DNA of 16,761 nt from an uncultured Oscillospiraceae bacterium (GCA_910579155.1 CAJTTS010000073.1:1-16761); one strand, 5' to 3'. Counted from the stretch's first letter, positions 1-7,360 are shown. The notes: generated by a model not told the origin, from the letters alone. Numbers and translations: made by a program.

Positions 1-292
1 TGGGCTTGGCGCACAGCCGCTCGGTGATGCCCGCGAAGCCGTGCTCCGTCTCGGTGAGGCACTCGCCGTTTTCACCCAGGGCGGCCAGGTCCTCTCCGGC
101 GCAGAAGCTGCGCTCTCCGGCGCCGGTGATGAGGATGGCGCCCACGGCGGGGTCCTTCTCCGCGTTGTTGAAGATGGCCTCCAACTCGTTGGCGGTGTCC
201 GGGTCGATGGCGTTGCGCTTCTCCTCCCGGTTCAGGGTGACGATGAGCACGCCGTCCTTCAGCTCGGTGAGGACGTTTTTCTTTTCTTCCAT
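1..292 (-). CDS. CaiD-like enoyl-CoA hydratase/isomerase (crotonase), N-terminal 97 residues, cut by window edge
   Basis: This is the N-terminal part of a crotonase-fold enzyme, which hydrates or isomerises enoyl-CoA thioesters. The visible protein begins MEEKKNVLTELKDG, then has the LNREEKRNAI segment and ITGAGERSFCAGEDL, the usual first half of the CoA/oxyanion-hole signature. The stretch FAGITERLCAKP near the cut matches the FAGLTEIFNLDKP segment that I recall from E. coli CaiD, so a crotonobetainyl-CoA hydratase-like role is favoured. The ATG at 292-290 is preceded by GAGGTG eight bases upstream. The gene lies 36 bp after the metallo-hydrolase and is the last visible member of the leftward operon. 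The catalytic glutamates lie outside the window, so activity cannot be judged. Another enoyl-CoA hydratase specificity is possible. Confidence 0.85.
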   Translation of the reverse strand, partial: MEEKKNVLTELKDGVLIVTLNREEKRNAIDPDTANELEAIFNNAEKDPAVGAILITGAGERSFCAGEDLAALGENGECLTETEHGFAGITERLCAKP

Positions 293-328
293 AGCAATTC
301 ACCTCATATCAAAAATATTGTGTCCCGT

Positions 329-958
329 TCAAAGTCTCGCGGCGGCGCGCAGCCAGGGATTGCCCCGCCGCTCCTGCTCCAGGGTGGAATCCTCCTCGTG
401 GCCGGGCAGCACCCGGAAGTCCCCCTCCAGCGCCGCCAGCCTGGCCAGAGACGCGTTCATCTGCCGGTCGTTGCCGCCCTCGAAATCGGTGCGGCCGATG
501 TCCCCGTGGAACAGGGTGTCCCCGGTGAACAGCGCCGCTCCGAGCTGGAAGGTGACGGAGCCGGGGGTGTGCCCCGGAGTGTGGAGCACCCGGAAGGTCA
601 GTCCGGCCAGGGTCAGCTCCTGCCCGGCGGCCAGGGGCCGCAGATTGGCGAAGGAGGCCACGGTGGGGTAAGTCCGGCCCATGTCCCGTTCCGTCAGCGC
701 CTGGGGCACGTCCAGGGGGTGGCAGTAGACGGGCAGGTCCGGCCAGCGCTTTTGCAGGCCGGGGACGGCCAGAATGTGGTCGTAGTGCCCGTGGGTGAGC
801 AGAACGGCATCAGGGACAAGCCCCAGGCCGTCCAGAATCCGGAGCAGGCCGGAGGGGTCGTCTGCCGGGTCGATGAGCACCGCCCGGCCCGGGGCCTCGC
901 CCCACACGATATAACAGTTGGTAAAAAAGTCCCCGGTCACCACGCGTTTGAGTTCCAT
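329..958 (-). CDS. Metallo-beta-lactamase-fold hydrolase (glyoxalase II-like, possible thioesterase)
   Basis: A 209-residue zinc hydrolase of the glyoxalase II-like branch of the metallo-beta-lactamase fold. Metal ligands are visible: HGHYDH at residues 56-61, the His of HTPGH at 130, the Asp of TGDTLF at 147 and the His of LPGHE at 187. The length fits the short single-domain family without the glyoxalase II C-terminal domain. An in-frame TTG at 988 overlaps the stop of the upstream CoA transferase. However, AAGGAG sits eight bases before the ATG at 958, so the ATG is chosen. It is embedded in an operon of CoA transferases and a crotonase. By inference it may hydrolyse an acyl-CoA or other thioester made by the pathway, or detoxify a by-product. 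The sequence does not identify the substrate. Confidence 0.9.
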   Translation of the reverse strand: MELKRVVTGDFFTNCYIVWGEAPGRAVLIDPADDPSGLLRILDGLGLVPDAVLLTHGHYDHILAVPGLQKRWPDLPVYCHPLDVPQALTERDMGRTYPTVASFANLRPLAAGQELTLAGLTFRVLHTPGHTPGSVTFQLGAALFTGDTLFHGDIGRTDFEGGNDRQMNASLARLAALEGDFRVLPGHEEDSTLEQERRGNPWLRAAARL

Positions 959-984
959 GGGGCCGCGCTCCTTTCCGTGGGTGG

Positions 985-2193
985 TCAAATCAGGCTGGCC
1001 CCTACCACGCCGTCGGCATACAGCTTGTCAATCTCCGCCTGGGAGTAGCCCAGGTCCAGCAGGACGCCGGTGGTGTCCTCCCCCAGCAGGGGCGCGCCCC
1101 TGCGGATGGGGATGGTCTCGCCGTCAAAGCGGATGGGGTTGGAGTAGAACCGCATCAGGCCGATCTTTTTCTGATCCACCAACTGGGTCAGCTCCGTCTG
1201 GTTGGCGTGGTCGGAGGTATACGCCTCAATGAAGGACAGCACCGCCGACGCGGGCACGTCCGCCGCCAACAGCCGGGACTCGATCTCCGCCCTGCGCAGG
1301 CGGACGGTGGCGGCGGTGACCGCCGCCACCAAATCGTCCTTGTGGGCGATCCGGGCGGCGTTGTCGGCGAAACGGGGGTCGTCCTTCCACTCAGGATGGC
1401 CCAGCGCACCGCACAGGGCCTGCCAGCGCTCCTCGGTGTCGGCGATGATGACGCACCAGCCGTCCCGGGCCTCGAACATCCCGTAGGGGGCGGTGAAGCG
1501 GTCGTGGTCGCCGAAGCGGGCCTGGGCCTGGCCATGGAGGCCGAAGTCCATAATGGTTTCCTCGCAGGCCTGCATTCCCACGTCCATCATGGACATGTCG
1601 ATGCGGCAGCCCTTTCCGGTGCGCCGCGCCTCGATGAGGGCCATCAGCACCGCGTTGAGCCCGTACAGGCCGGTGATGGTGTCGCCAATGCAGTTGCCCG
1701 CTTTCATGGGCGGGCCCTCCGGGTCGCCGTTGGAGGCGGCGAAGCCGCTGCGGGCCTCGGCGATGGCGTCGTAGCAGGGCAGCTTCATCAGCGGGCCGGA
1801 GGCCCCGAAGCCGCTGAGGGAGATGAACACCAGCTTGGGGTTGAGCTCTTTCAGCTTCTCATACCCCAGGCCCAGCCGGTCGATGGAGCCGCTTTTGAAG
1901 TTTTCAATGACCACGTCGGCCTGCTTGGCCATCTCATAGATCACGGCCTTGCCCTCGGGAGCGGCCAGGTTCATCTCGACGCTCTTCTTATTTTTATTGT
2001 AGGATACGAACATGGTGCCCAGATCGTTGAGGAAGGGGTCCCACACCCGGCACTGGTCGCCGCCGCCGTACCGCTCGATCTTCCACACCTCGGCCCCCAT
2101 GTCCGCCAGTTGCCAGGCGGTGAAGGGACCCGCCAGGGCGATGGTGAAATCCAGAACTTTCAAGCCTTCGAGAGGGAGTTTCTTTTCCATCAT
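985..2193 (-). CDS. Class III CoA-transferase (CaiB/BaiF family), catalytic Asp present
   Basis: A 402-residue family III CoA transferase, which moves CoA between carboxylic acids through an enzyme-linked aspartyl anhydride. The N-terminus GLKVLDFTIALAGPF and DMGAEVWKIE, then NKNKKSVEMNL, ELNPKLVFISLSGFG and TGKGCRIDMSMMD, are standard family landmarks. Asp171 in CIGDTITGLYG aligns with the catalytic Asp169 of E. coli CaiB and of formyl-CoA transferase. The first of two tandem ATGs (2193) has AAAGGAG seven bases upstream. It follows its paralogue by 24 bp and precedes the hydrolase by 26 bp, so co-transcription is likely. Beside CaiC-, CaiD- and FixAB-like genes, a carnitine/crotonobetaine-type CoA exchange is the best guess, but other short acids remain possible. 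Confidence 0.9.
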   Translation of the reverse strand: MMEKKLPLEGLKVLDFTIALAGPFTAWQLADMGAEVWKIERYGGGDQCRVWDPFLNDLGTMFVSYNKNKKSVEMNLAAPEGKAVIYEMAKQADVVIENFKSGSIDRLGLGYEKLKELNPKLVFISLSGFGASGPLMKLPCYDAIAEARSGFAASNGDPEGPPMKAGNCIGDTITGLYGLNAVLMALIEARRTGKGCRIDMSMMDVGMQACEETIMDFGLHGQAQARFGDHDRFTAPYGMFEARDGWCVIIADTEERWQALCGALGHPEWKDDPRFADNAARIAHKDDLVAAVTAATVRLRRAEIESRLLAADVPASAVLSFIEAYTSDHANQTELTQLVDQKKIGLMRFYSNPIRFDGETIPIRRGAPLLGEDTTGVLLDLGYSQAEIDKLYADGVVGASLI

Positions 2194-2217
2194 GCCGATG
2201 CTCCTTTCCGCCTGTGC

Positions 2218-3408
2218 TCAGACCACGCCCTGCCGGCGCAGGTCCGCGATCTCCCGATCTCCAGCGCCCAACCGGGCCAGCACCTGCTCCGTGTGCGCGC
2301 CCAGGGCCGGAGCGGGCGCGGGGGCCTCCGCGTCGTCCTCCGTTTCGTCCAGGAATTTGGCGGGCCGGCCAAGCTGCTTGTGGCGGCCCAGAACGGGGTC
2401 CTCCGCCTCCAGAATCATCCGCCGCGCAGCCACCTGGGCGTCGTCCATCAGCTCCCGCACGGTGTTGCAGGGCCCGCCGGGCACCATAGCCTCCTGGCAG
2501 ATGCGGTCCGCCTCCTCGATGGTGATGGTGCGGAAATAGTCCCGGAGCTGTCCGTCCAACTCGCCGAAGTAGTGCTTCATGGACCGGTCCGGGTCGTGGG
2601 CGTAGACGGTGCCCTCGCCCCAGTCCGTCCGGCCCGCCCCGGCGGCGAAGGCCAGCCACTGGGCGTCGCTGCCGATGCTCAGGGCGAACCACCCGTTTTT
2701 GCACTGGAAGGTGTCCGTGGGGTTGGTGGTGGGGAAGCCGTTGCCAATGCGCTTGGGCAGGGTGTTCAGCCCCTGGAGGCCCTGGACATAGGTGTCGTCA
2801 ACGGAACAGATGGCCTGCCAGCTAGACACGGACACCTTTCTGCCCCGACCGCTCTCCTGGGCGTCCAGCCAGGCGGCCATCATTCCGGCGGTCAGGTGCC
2901 AGGCACCATAATAATAGGCAAGGGGCGGGCCGATCCGGGTGGGTTTGTCCGGCATGCCCGTCTTTTCCAGCAGACCGGTGCGGGCCATAACCAACAGGTC
3001 GTAGTCGGGCAGGTCCTTCCAGGGTCCCTCCTCCCCGAAGGGGGTGAGCACGCCGTAGACCAGCTTGGGATTCAGTTCCTTGAGGCGGGCGTAGCCCAGC
3101 CCCAGTTCCGCCAGACGCGCCTCGGGCGCGTTGGCCACCAGCATGTCGAAGCCGGGGACCAGCCGCCGCAGGACCTCCTGCCCGGCGCTCCGGCTCAGGT
3201 CCAGGGTCATACTTTTCTTGCCCCGGTTGTAATAAGGGGCATACGGTCCCTCCGCCCCGTTCGCCGCTGCGCCCCGGCGGCGGATGGAATCGCCCCGCCC
3301 GGGGGGCTCGATTTTCAGCACCTCGGCCCCGTAATCGGCGAACAGGCTGCCCGGATAGGGGTTGCCGTCGGTCAGGTCGAGAATCTTTAAGGAAGCCAAT
3401 GGTTTCAT
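2218..3408 (-). CDS. Class III CoA-transferase paralogue (CaiB/BaiF family) lacking the catalytic Asp
   Basis: A 396-residue member of the same family as its downstream neighbour. Landmarks are SLKILDLTDGNPYPGSLF, DYGAEVLKIEPPGRGDS, NRGKKSMTLDL, LKELNPKLVYGVLTPFG and SGRGRKVSVSS. Aligned without gaps to E. coli CaiB from the TGKG/SGRG motif backwards, the position of catalytic Asp169 is occupied by Tyr165 (first Tyr of AYYYGAW). No Asp lies nearby, so it probably cannot form the aspartyl intermediate. It may be the structural or substrate-binding partner of a hetero-oligomeric transferase with the next gene. The TTG at 3417 is only 3 bases from AAAGGAG, while the ATG at 3408 is about 12 away, so the ATG is preferred. 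It is the first gene of the leftward operon. Confidence 0.88.
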   Translation of the reverse strand: MKPLASLKILDLTDGNPYPGSLFADYGAEVLKIEPPGRGDSIRRRGAAANGAEGPYAPYYNRGKKSMTLDLSRSAGQEVLRRLVPGFDMLVANAPEARLAELGLGYARLKELNPKLVYGVLTPFGEEGPWKDLPDYDLLVMARTGLLEKTGMPDKPTRIGPPLAYYYGAWHLTAGMMAAWLDAQESGRGRKVSVSSWQAICSVDDTYVQGLQGLNTLPKRIGNGFPTTNPTDTFQCKNGWFALSIGSDAQWLAFAAGAGRTDWGEGTVYAHDPDRSMKHYFGELDGQLRDYFRTITIEEADRICQEAMVPGGPCNTVRELMDDAQVAARRMILEAEDPVLGRHKQLGRPAKFLDETEDDAEAPAPAPALGAHTEQVLARLGAGDREIADLRRQGVV

Positions 3409-3542
3409 TGCGCGCAACCGCTCCTTTCCCGCTTCCGGCCCATCCGGCGTCAGTGCTCGACCGCTTTAACGCGAAAATGACAAAGATGACCCGGATTTAC
3501 CGGCATAAAAATAGTGAACTCGTTACTTTAACGTGCAATCAT

Positions 3543-3571
3543 AGGATAACAAATTCAAAGCCGTTCCGCAA
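3543..3571 (-). promoter_or_regulatory. Candidate promoter of the leftward CoA-transferase operon
   Basis: On the minus strand TTGCGG (3571-3566) and TATCCT (3548-3543) are 17 bases apart. The match is moderate: three of six at -35 and four of six at -10. Transcription would start near 3536, directly beside the CTTTAACG copy and the CGTTA-CTT-TAACG dyad (3521-3533), which would suit repressor binding. Confidence 0.35.
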
Positions 3572-3770
3572 GCGTCAAATTTGACAGTTTTTTGTTTCTA
3601 AAATTGTGGAAACACCCAAAAAAGAAGGGGGTTACCGCCCCTCTTTCTGGAAGAAATCACGACTTTCCCCTTGGGATTCTAGTTCAAACCAAACAAAATA
3701 CACGTTTTTTGGAAACCTTTCCGCCGGAAAAGGTTTTCTCCTCCGCCGAAAGTCCAGGGGTATTTTCTTG

Positions 3771-3799
3771 TTGACAGCCCTCGGGTTTTAGTCTAAAAT
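3771..3799 (+). promoter_or_regulatory. Sigma70-type promoter of the fix operon
   Basis: A consensus TTGACA (3771-3776) and TAAAAT (3794-3799) are separated by 17 bases. Transcription would start near 3806, giving a leader of about 130 nt before fixA. A CTTTAACG copy at 3836 would lie about 30 nt into the transcript. Confidence 0.75.
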
Positions 3800-3937
3800 C
3801 AAAGACAGCTTGCGGAAGGCGGCCAAAAGATGTCACTTTAACGTAAAAACTACCTGAGGAAGGAAGCCCTCCCATTTACTGACACGTTTCGTCCGGCGGG
3901 GCCGGGCGGGAGAAAAAGCGGAAGGAAGGTTGATAGC

Positions 3938-4699
3938 ATGAAAATCATCGTATGCTGCAAGGTGGTTCCCAACGAAGAGGAACTCCAGGTTCTGCCCAGC
4001 CGGGAGCTGGGCTTTGACGGTGTGCCCTGGAAAATCAGCCAGTACGACCTGAACGCCCTGGAGAGCGGCAAGCAGCTGGCCGCCGGGGGCGGCTCCATGA
4101 CGGCCCTGAGCATCGGCGGCACCGAGGCCCTGGGCTCCAGCAAGATTCAGAAGGACATCCTGTCCCGGGGGCCGGACTCGCTGAAGCTGGTCCTCGACGA
4201 CGGCAAGCCCTTCCAGGACTCCCTCCAGACCGCCAAGGCCATCGCCGGGGCGGTGCGGGCCGCCGGGGAATACGACCTGGTGCTGTGCGGCATGGGTTCC
4301 AGCGATCTGTATTTCCAGGAGGTGGGCGTCCAGGTGGGCGCGCTGCTGGGCCTGCCCGCCGTCAACAACGTCACCGGCATCAAGCCTGCGGGCGAGGGCG
4401 TTGTTGAGGTGGAGCGTACCCTGGAGAACGAAGTGGAGGTGCTGGAGGTGCCCCTGCCCGCCGTGCTCAGCGTGTCCTCCGAGATCAACGTTCCCTCCGT
4501 GCCCGCCATGCGGGATATCATGAAGGCGGGCAAAAAGCCGGTGGAAAAGCTGGACTGCCCCGACTGCGGCGAGGCCTCCCTGCGGACCCTGGAGCAGATG
4601 GCCCCCGAGCAGCAGGAGCGCCGCCAGGAGCTGGTGGAGGGTGACGGCGAGGAGGCCGTGGACGCCCTGGTCCGATTCCTCAAAAAAGAGGGCTTTTAA
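3938..4699 (+). CDS. fixA: Electron transfer flavoprotein beta subunit, FixA (carnitine type)
   Basis: A 253-residue ETF beta subunit, which with FixB carries electrons to or from an acyl-CoA dehydrogenase/reductase. It resembles E. coli FixA as I recall it: the start MKIIVCCKVVPNEE, KISQYDLNALES (residues 32-43), DILSRGPDSL, LCGMGSSDLYFQEVG, LGLPAVN, LPAVLSVSSEIN and the C-terminal ERRQELVEGDGEEAV. The GSSDLY version of the adenylate/nucleotide loop is typical of the cai-linked FixA group rather than housekeeping EtfB. GGAAGG lies eight bases before the ATG. It is the first gene after the 3771 promoter, with fixB 18 bp downstream. In E. coli fixABCX is likewise divergent from the cai operon. 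No fixC or fixX follows here. Confidence 0.93.
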   Translation: MKIIVCCKVVPNEEELQVLPSRELGFDGVPWKISQYDLNALESGKQLAAGGGSMTALSIGGTEALGSSKIQKDILSRGPDSLKLVLDDGKPFQDSLQTAKAIAGAVRAAGEYDLVLCGMGSSDLYFQEVGVQVGALLGLPAVNNVTGIKPAGEGVVEVERTLENEVEVLEVPLPAVLSVSSEINVPSVPAMRDIMKAGKKPVEKLDCPDCGEASLRTLEQMAPEQQERRQELVEGDGEEAVDALVRFLKKEGF

Positions 4700-4717
4700 C
4701 AGAAAGGGAGGTAGGAT

Positions 4718-5644
4718 ATGATGTCGATGCAGACTATTTTTGTAATCAGCGAGGAGGCCGCTGTCCTGGCGGAGCTTTGCTGCGGCGCGAAGGCCGCGGC
4801 GGAGCGGGTAACTGCCATCCTGTTCGGCGGCGAGGCCGACGCTGCGGCTGCCGCCTCCTGCGGGGCGGACCGCCTGCTGTTCTGCCAGCCCTCCGGCGGG
4901 GCGGTGGCGGAGGACTATGCCGCCGCTATCGCGGAGGAGGTCAAAAAGGACGCCTCCGCCCTGGTCGTGGTCAACAACAGCATCCGGGGCCGCTGCCTGG
5001 CGGGCAAGCTGGGCGTCCTGCTGGACACCGCCGTCCTCACCAGCGTCAATTCTCTGGAGCGCTCCGGCGAGGACCTGGTGTGCCGCCGCATGGTGTACGG
5101 CGGCATGGCCCAGCGCAGCGAGGTGTTTGCCAAGCCTTACGGCGTCGTCACCGTGGGCGCGGGGGTGTTTGAGGCCGCGCCCGGCGGGACCCAGGCCGCC
5201 GTATCCCCCTTTGAGGGGGCGCCTCAGGGCGGCTTGAAGTGCGTCAACCGCACGGAGAAAAAGGAGGGCGGCGTGGACCTGGTGGCCGCCAAGCGCATCG
5301 TGGACGTGGGCCGCGGCCTGGCCAAGGAGGAGGATCTGGAGCTGTGCCGCCGCCTGGCCGGCGCACTGGGCGCCGAGGTGGGCTGCTCCCGCCCGGTGGC
5401 GGAGAACAACAAGTGGCTCCCCAAGTCCAGCTATATGGGTATTACCGGCGTGCAGGTTAAGCCTGAGCTGATTTTGGCCCTGGGCGTATCCGGCCAGGTC
5501 CAGCATATAGGCGGTATCAACAAGTCCCGGGTCATTGTGGCCGTCAATAAGGACAAGTCCGCGCCCATCTTCAAACATGCCGATTTCGGCGTGGTCGGCG
5601 ATCTGTATAAGGTAGTCCCCGCACTGATTGAAAAGCTTTCTTGA
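4718..5644 (+). CDS. fixB: Electron transfer flavoprotein alpha subunit, FixB (carnitine type)
   Basis: A 308-residue ETF alpha subunit. The C-terminal FAD-binding domain is clear: VDVGRGLAKEEDLEL (195-209), GCSRPVAENNKWLP (222-235), GVSGQVQHIGG (256-266), and NKDKSAPIFKHADFGVVGD (277-295). MVYGGMAQRSEVFAKPYGVVT in the N-terminal half also matches the FixB family. AGGGAGG lies about seven bases before the first of two ATGs. Together with fixA it would form the FAD-carrying heterodimer that couples a carnitinyl- or crotonobetainyl-CoA-type redox step to the cell's electron carriers. The redox partner enzyme is not visible in this window. Confidence 0.93.
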   Translation: MMSMQTIFVISEEAAVLAELCCGAKAAAERVTAILFGGEADAAAAASCGADRLLFCQPSGGAVAEDYAAAIAEEVKKDASALVVVNNSIRGRCLAGKLGVLLDTAVLTSVNSLERSGEDLVCRRMVYGGMAQRSEVFAKPYGVVTVGAGVFEAAPGGTQAAVSPFEGAPQGGLKCVNRTEKKEGGVDLVAAKRIVDVGRGLAKEEDLELCRRLAGALGAEVGCSRPVAENNKWLPKSSYMGITGVQVKPELILALGVSGQVQHIGGINKSRVIVAVNKDKSAPIFKHADFGVVGDLYKVVPALIEKLS

Positions 5645-5661
5645 CGACAGCGCTCCGCGGG

Positions 5662-5700
5662 CGGGAGCAGCCACGCAAGCGCGGCTGCTCCCGGCTTTTA
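5662..5700 (+). terminator. Intra-operon hairpin between fixB and the ligase gene (weak terminator or attenuator)
   Basis: An 11-bp perfect stem, CGGGAGCAGCC (5662-5672) with GGCTGCTCCCG (5683-5693) and a 10-nt loop, is followed by CTTTTA. The T-run is short, so it may reduce rather than stop read-through into the CoA ligase. It could alternatively be an RNA-processing or stability element. Confidence 0.5.
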
Positions 5701-5742
5701 TCCTGCGGCGGGCGCCCGAGCGGTACGAGAGGTGAGTTTGCT

Positions 5743-7287
5743 ATGACGGATATGGTGGGCAGCCGCACCCTGCGCAGCCAATGGGACGAGACCGTGCGCT
5801 GCTATGGGCAGGATGCCTTTTTGGAATACGTCTCCGTAGACGAGACCGTCACGGCCTGGACCTATGGGGAGATGGACCGCCGGGTGAAGCGCGCGGCCAA
5901 CTTCTTCCTGGAGTTGGGGGTGGCAAAGGGGGAGCTGGTGGCCTTGCAGCTCCACAACAGGCCGGAATACCTGGTGTGCTGGCTGGCGCTGGCCCAGATC
6001 GGGGCGGTGTCGGTGCCGCTGAATGAGCACTACCAGCAGCCGGAGATTCACTATGTGATAGAAAAGTGCGGTATCCGGCGGGCCATCACCGAGTCCTCCA
6101 CCTTGCCGCTGTACCTGGAGCCGCCCCTGCGCCCCCTGTTGGACCAGATCGTTACCGTGGACGGGGGAGCGCCGGAGGGCGTGCTGTCCCTGAGGTCGGG
6201 GATGGCCCGCCAGCCCGACGGGCTGCGGGAGGTCAGGCCGGTACGCGCCGACGAGCTGGCCGTGATCCTCTTTACCAGCGGCACCACCCGCCACCCCAAA
6301 GGGGCCATGTACACCCACTGCAATGTGGTCTACGGCGGGTTGATCCATGTGGCCCAGATGGGGATGGACCATGGGGACCGTTTTCTGACCTCCATGCCCT
6401 GCTACCATATGGACTTCCAGGAGATGGCCGCCATGCCGGTGGTCTGCACGGGCAGCACGCTGGTGATGGTGGAGCACTACAGCGCCCGCCGCTTCTGGGG
6501 GCAGGTGTGCCGCTACCGGGCCCATTTCACCGACACCATGTCCATCATGAACCGCACCATGCTCATGCAGCCGGTGCAGCCCTGGGAAAAGGACCACTGC
6601 CTGAAGCAAATCTATTTTTCCATGGGGCTCAGCGACGAGGAAAAGGAGCGCTTTGAGGAGCGCTTCCGGGTCAGTTTGCTCAACTCCTACGGCATGACCG
6701 AGACGGTGTCCGGCGTGACCTGCGCCCCCCTGACGGGGGATAAAAACTGGCCCTCCGTGGGCCGGTGCGCCCCCTCCTACGCCATCAAGATCGTGGGAGA
6801 CGACGGGCAGGAGCTCCCGCCGGGAGAGGTGGGCGAGATCTGTGTCCACGGGGCGCCGGGGCGCTCCCTGGTGCTGGGGTACTACCAGGATGAAGAGGCC
6901 ACCGCCCAGCTCATTGATTCGGGAAACTGGCTCCACTCCGGGGACCGGGGTTACCTGGACGCCGACGGCTGGCTGTTTTTTGTGGACCGGTGCAGCAATA
7001 TGATCAAGCGGTCGGGGGAGAACGTCAGCAGCCTGGAGGTGGAGTGTGTGCTTACCTCCCACCCGGACATTGCGGACGCGGCGGTGGTGGGCGTGCCCGA
7101 CCCCATCCGGGACCAGGCCGTTAAGGCGTATATCCAGCTCCGCCCGGGCCGCTCGCTGGCGGAGGAGGAAATTGCCGAGTACTGCGCACCGCGGCTGGCC
7201 AAGTTCAAAATCCCCACCATGATCCAATTTGTGGACGACTTTCCCCGCACCTCCACCGGAAAAATCAAAAAGAGCCGCCTGAACTGA
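5743..7287 (+). CDS. caiC: CaiC-like carnitine/betaine--CoA ligase (ANL superfamily)
   Basis: A 514-residue adenylate-forming ligase that would activate a carboxylic acid with ATP and CoA. ANL motifs are complete: TSGTTRHPKG (178-187), YGMTE (316-320), HSGDRGY (399-404) and the C-terminal STGKIKK with catalytic Lys507. Resemblance to E. coli CaiC, recalled from memory, extends beyond the common motifs. It includes the N-terminal GSRTLRSQWDE, HYSARRFWGQVCRYRA (245-260), the WPSVGR segment and RCSNMIKRSGENVS, so a crotonobetaine/carnitine/gamma-butyrobetaine-type substrate is favoured over a fatty acid. An in-frame start at 5641 is possible, but the ATG at 5743 has AGGTGAG about seven bases upstream and matches the CaiC N-terminus. 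In E. coli caiC sits in the cai operon, whereas here it ends the fix operon. Confidence 0.85.
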   Translation: MTDMVGSRTLRSQWDETVRCYGQDAFLEYVSVDETVTAWTYGEMDRRVKRAANFFLELGVAKGELVALQLHNRPEYLVCWLALAQIGAVSVPLNEHYQQPEIHYVIEKCGIRRAITESSTLPLYLEPPLRPLLDQIVTVDGGAPEGVLSLRSGMARQPDGLREVRPVRADELAVILFTSGTTRHPKGAMYTHCNVVYGGLIHVAQMGMDHGDRFLTSMPCYHMDFQEMAAMPVVCTGSTLVMVEHYSARRFWGQVCRYRAHFTDTMSIMNRTMLMQPVQPWEKDHCLKQIYFSMGLSDEEKERFEERFRVSLLNSYGMTETVSGVTCAPLTGDKNWPSVGRCAPSYAIKIVGDDGQELPPGEVGEICVHGAPGRSLVLGYYQDEEATAQLIDSGNWLHSGDRGYLDADGWLFFVDRCSNMIKRSGENVSSLEVECVLTSHPDIADAAVVGVPDPIRDQAVKAYIQLRPGRSLAEEEIAEYCAPRLAKFKIPTMIQFVDDFPRTSTGKIKKSRLN

Positions 7288-7290
7288 CAG

Positions 7291-7340
7291 GAACCGAAAA
7301 GGACCGCCCGGCCGATTGGCCGGGCGGTCCTTTTCGGTTC
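7291..7340. terminator. Bidirectional terminator with a perfect 23-bp inverted repeat
   Basis: Arms at 7291-7313 and 7318-7340 are perfect complements around a GATT loop. The GC-rich inner stem (GGACCGCCCGGCC) is followed by TTTT on both strands. It lies between the convergent ligase and LacI-type genes, so it should end transcription from both sides. Confidence 0.92.
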
Positions 7341-7360
7341 TCAGGGCGGCGGTCCGCCGC

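Larger units (their letters stand above)
3464..3843. repeat. Three dispersed CTTTAACG motifs, possible operator half-sites
   Basis: The octamer CTTTAACG occurs at 3464-3471, 3526-3533 and 3836-3843. The last two share a longer match, GTYACTTTAACGT. The middle copy is part of a dyad with arms CGTTA and TAACG (3521-3533). The last lies in TTTAACGTAAAA, a near-palindrome centred on CG as in many LacI-family operators. The copies flank or follow both candidate start sites. Assignment to the LacI-type regulator at 7361-8407 is inference. Confidence 0.4.
3409..3937. other. Divergent cai/fix intergenic control region
   Basis: This 529-bp region separates the leftward transferase operon from the rightward fix operon and is much more AT-rich than the genes. 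No coding region is supported in it. It holds a strong rightward promoter, a weaker leftward promoter candidate, three copies of CTTTAACG (3464-3471, 3526-3533, 3836-3843) and a perfect 12-bp palindrome GTCAAATTTGAC (3574-3585). It also has two stem-loops. One has arms AAACCTTT (3713-3720) and AAAGGTTT (3729-3736). The other is an imperfect GGGG/CCCC stem around 3635-3655. These are plausible operators or leader structures, but none is a match to a named regulator. Confidence 0.7.

Noticed and set aside
1207..3390. A 727-residue plus-strand open frame opposite the two CoA transferases
   Set aside because: It is an antisense shadow; the opposite strand has two intact, recognisable family III transferases with ribosome binding sites.
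3833..5674. A 613-residue minus-strand open frame opposite fixA and fixB
   Set aside because: It is the complement of well-conserved FixA and FixB and shows low-complexity His/Gly/Ala-rich translation, as expected of a shadow frame.
5641..5742. A 34-residue N-terminal extension of the CoA ligase
   Set aside because: It would be translated through the intergenic hairpin, it has no match to the CaiC N-terminus, and a well-spaced ribosome binding site serves the ATG at 5743.
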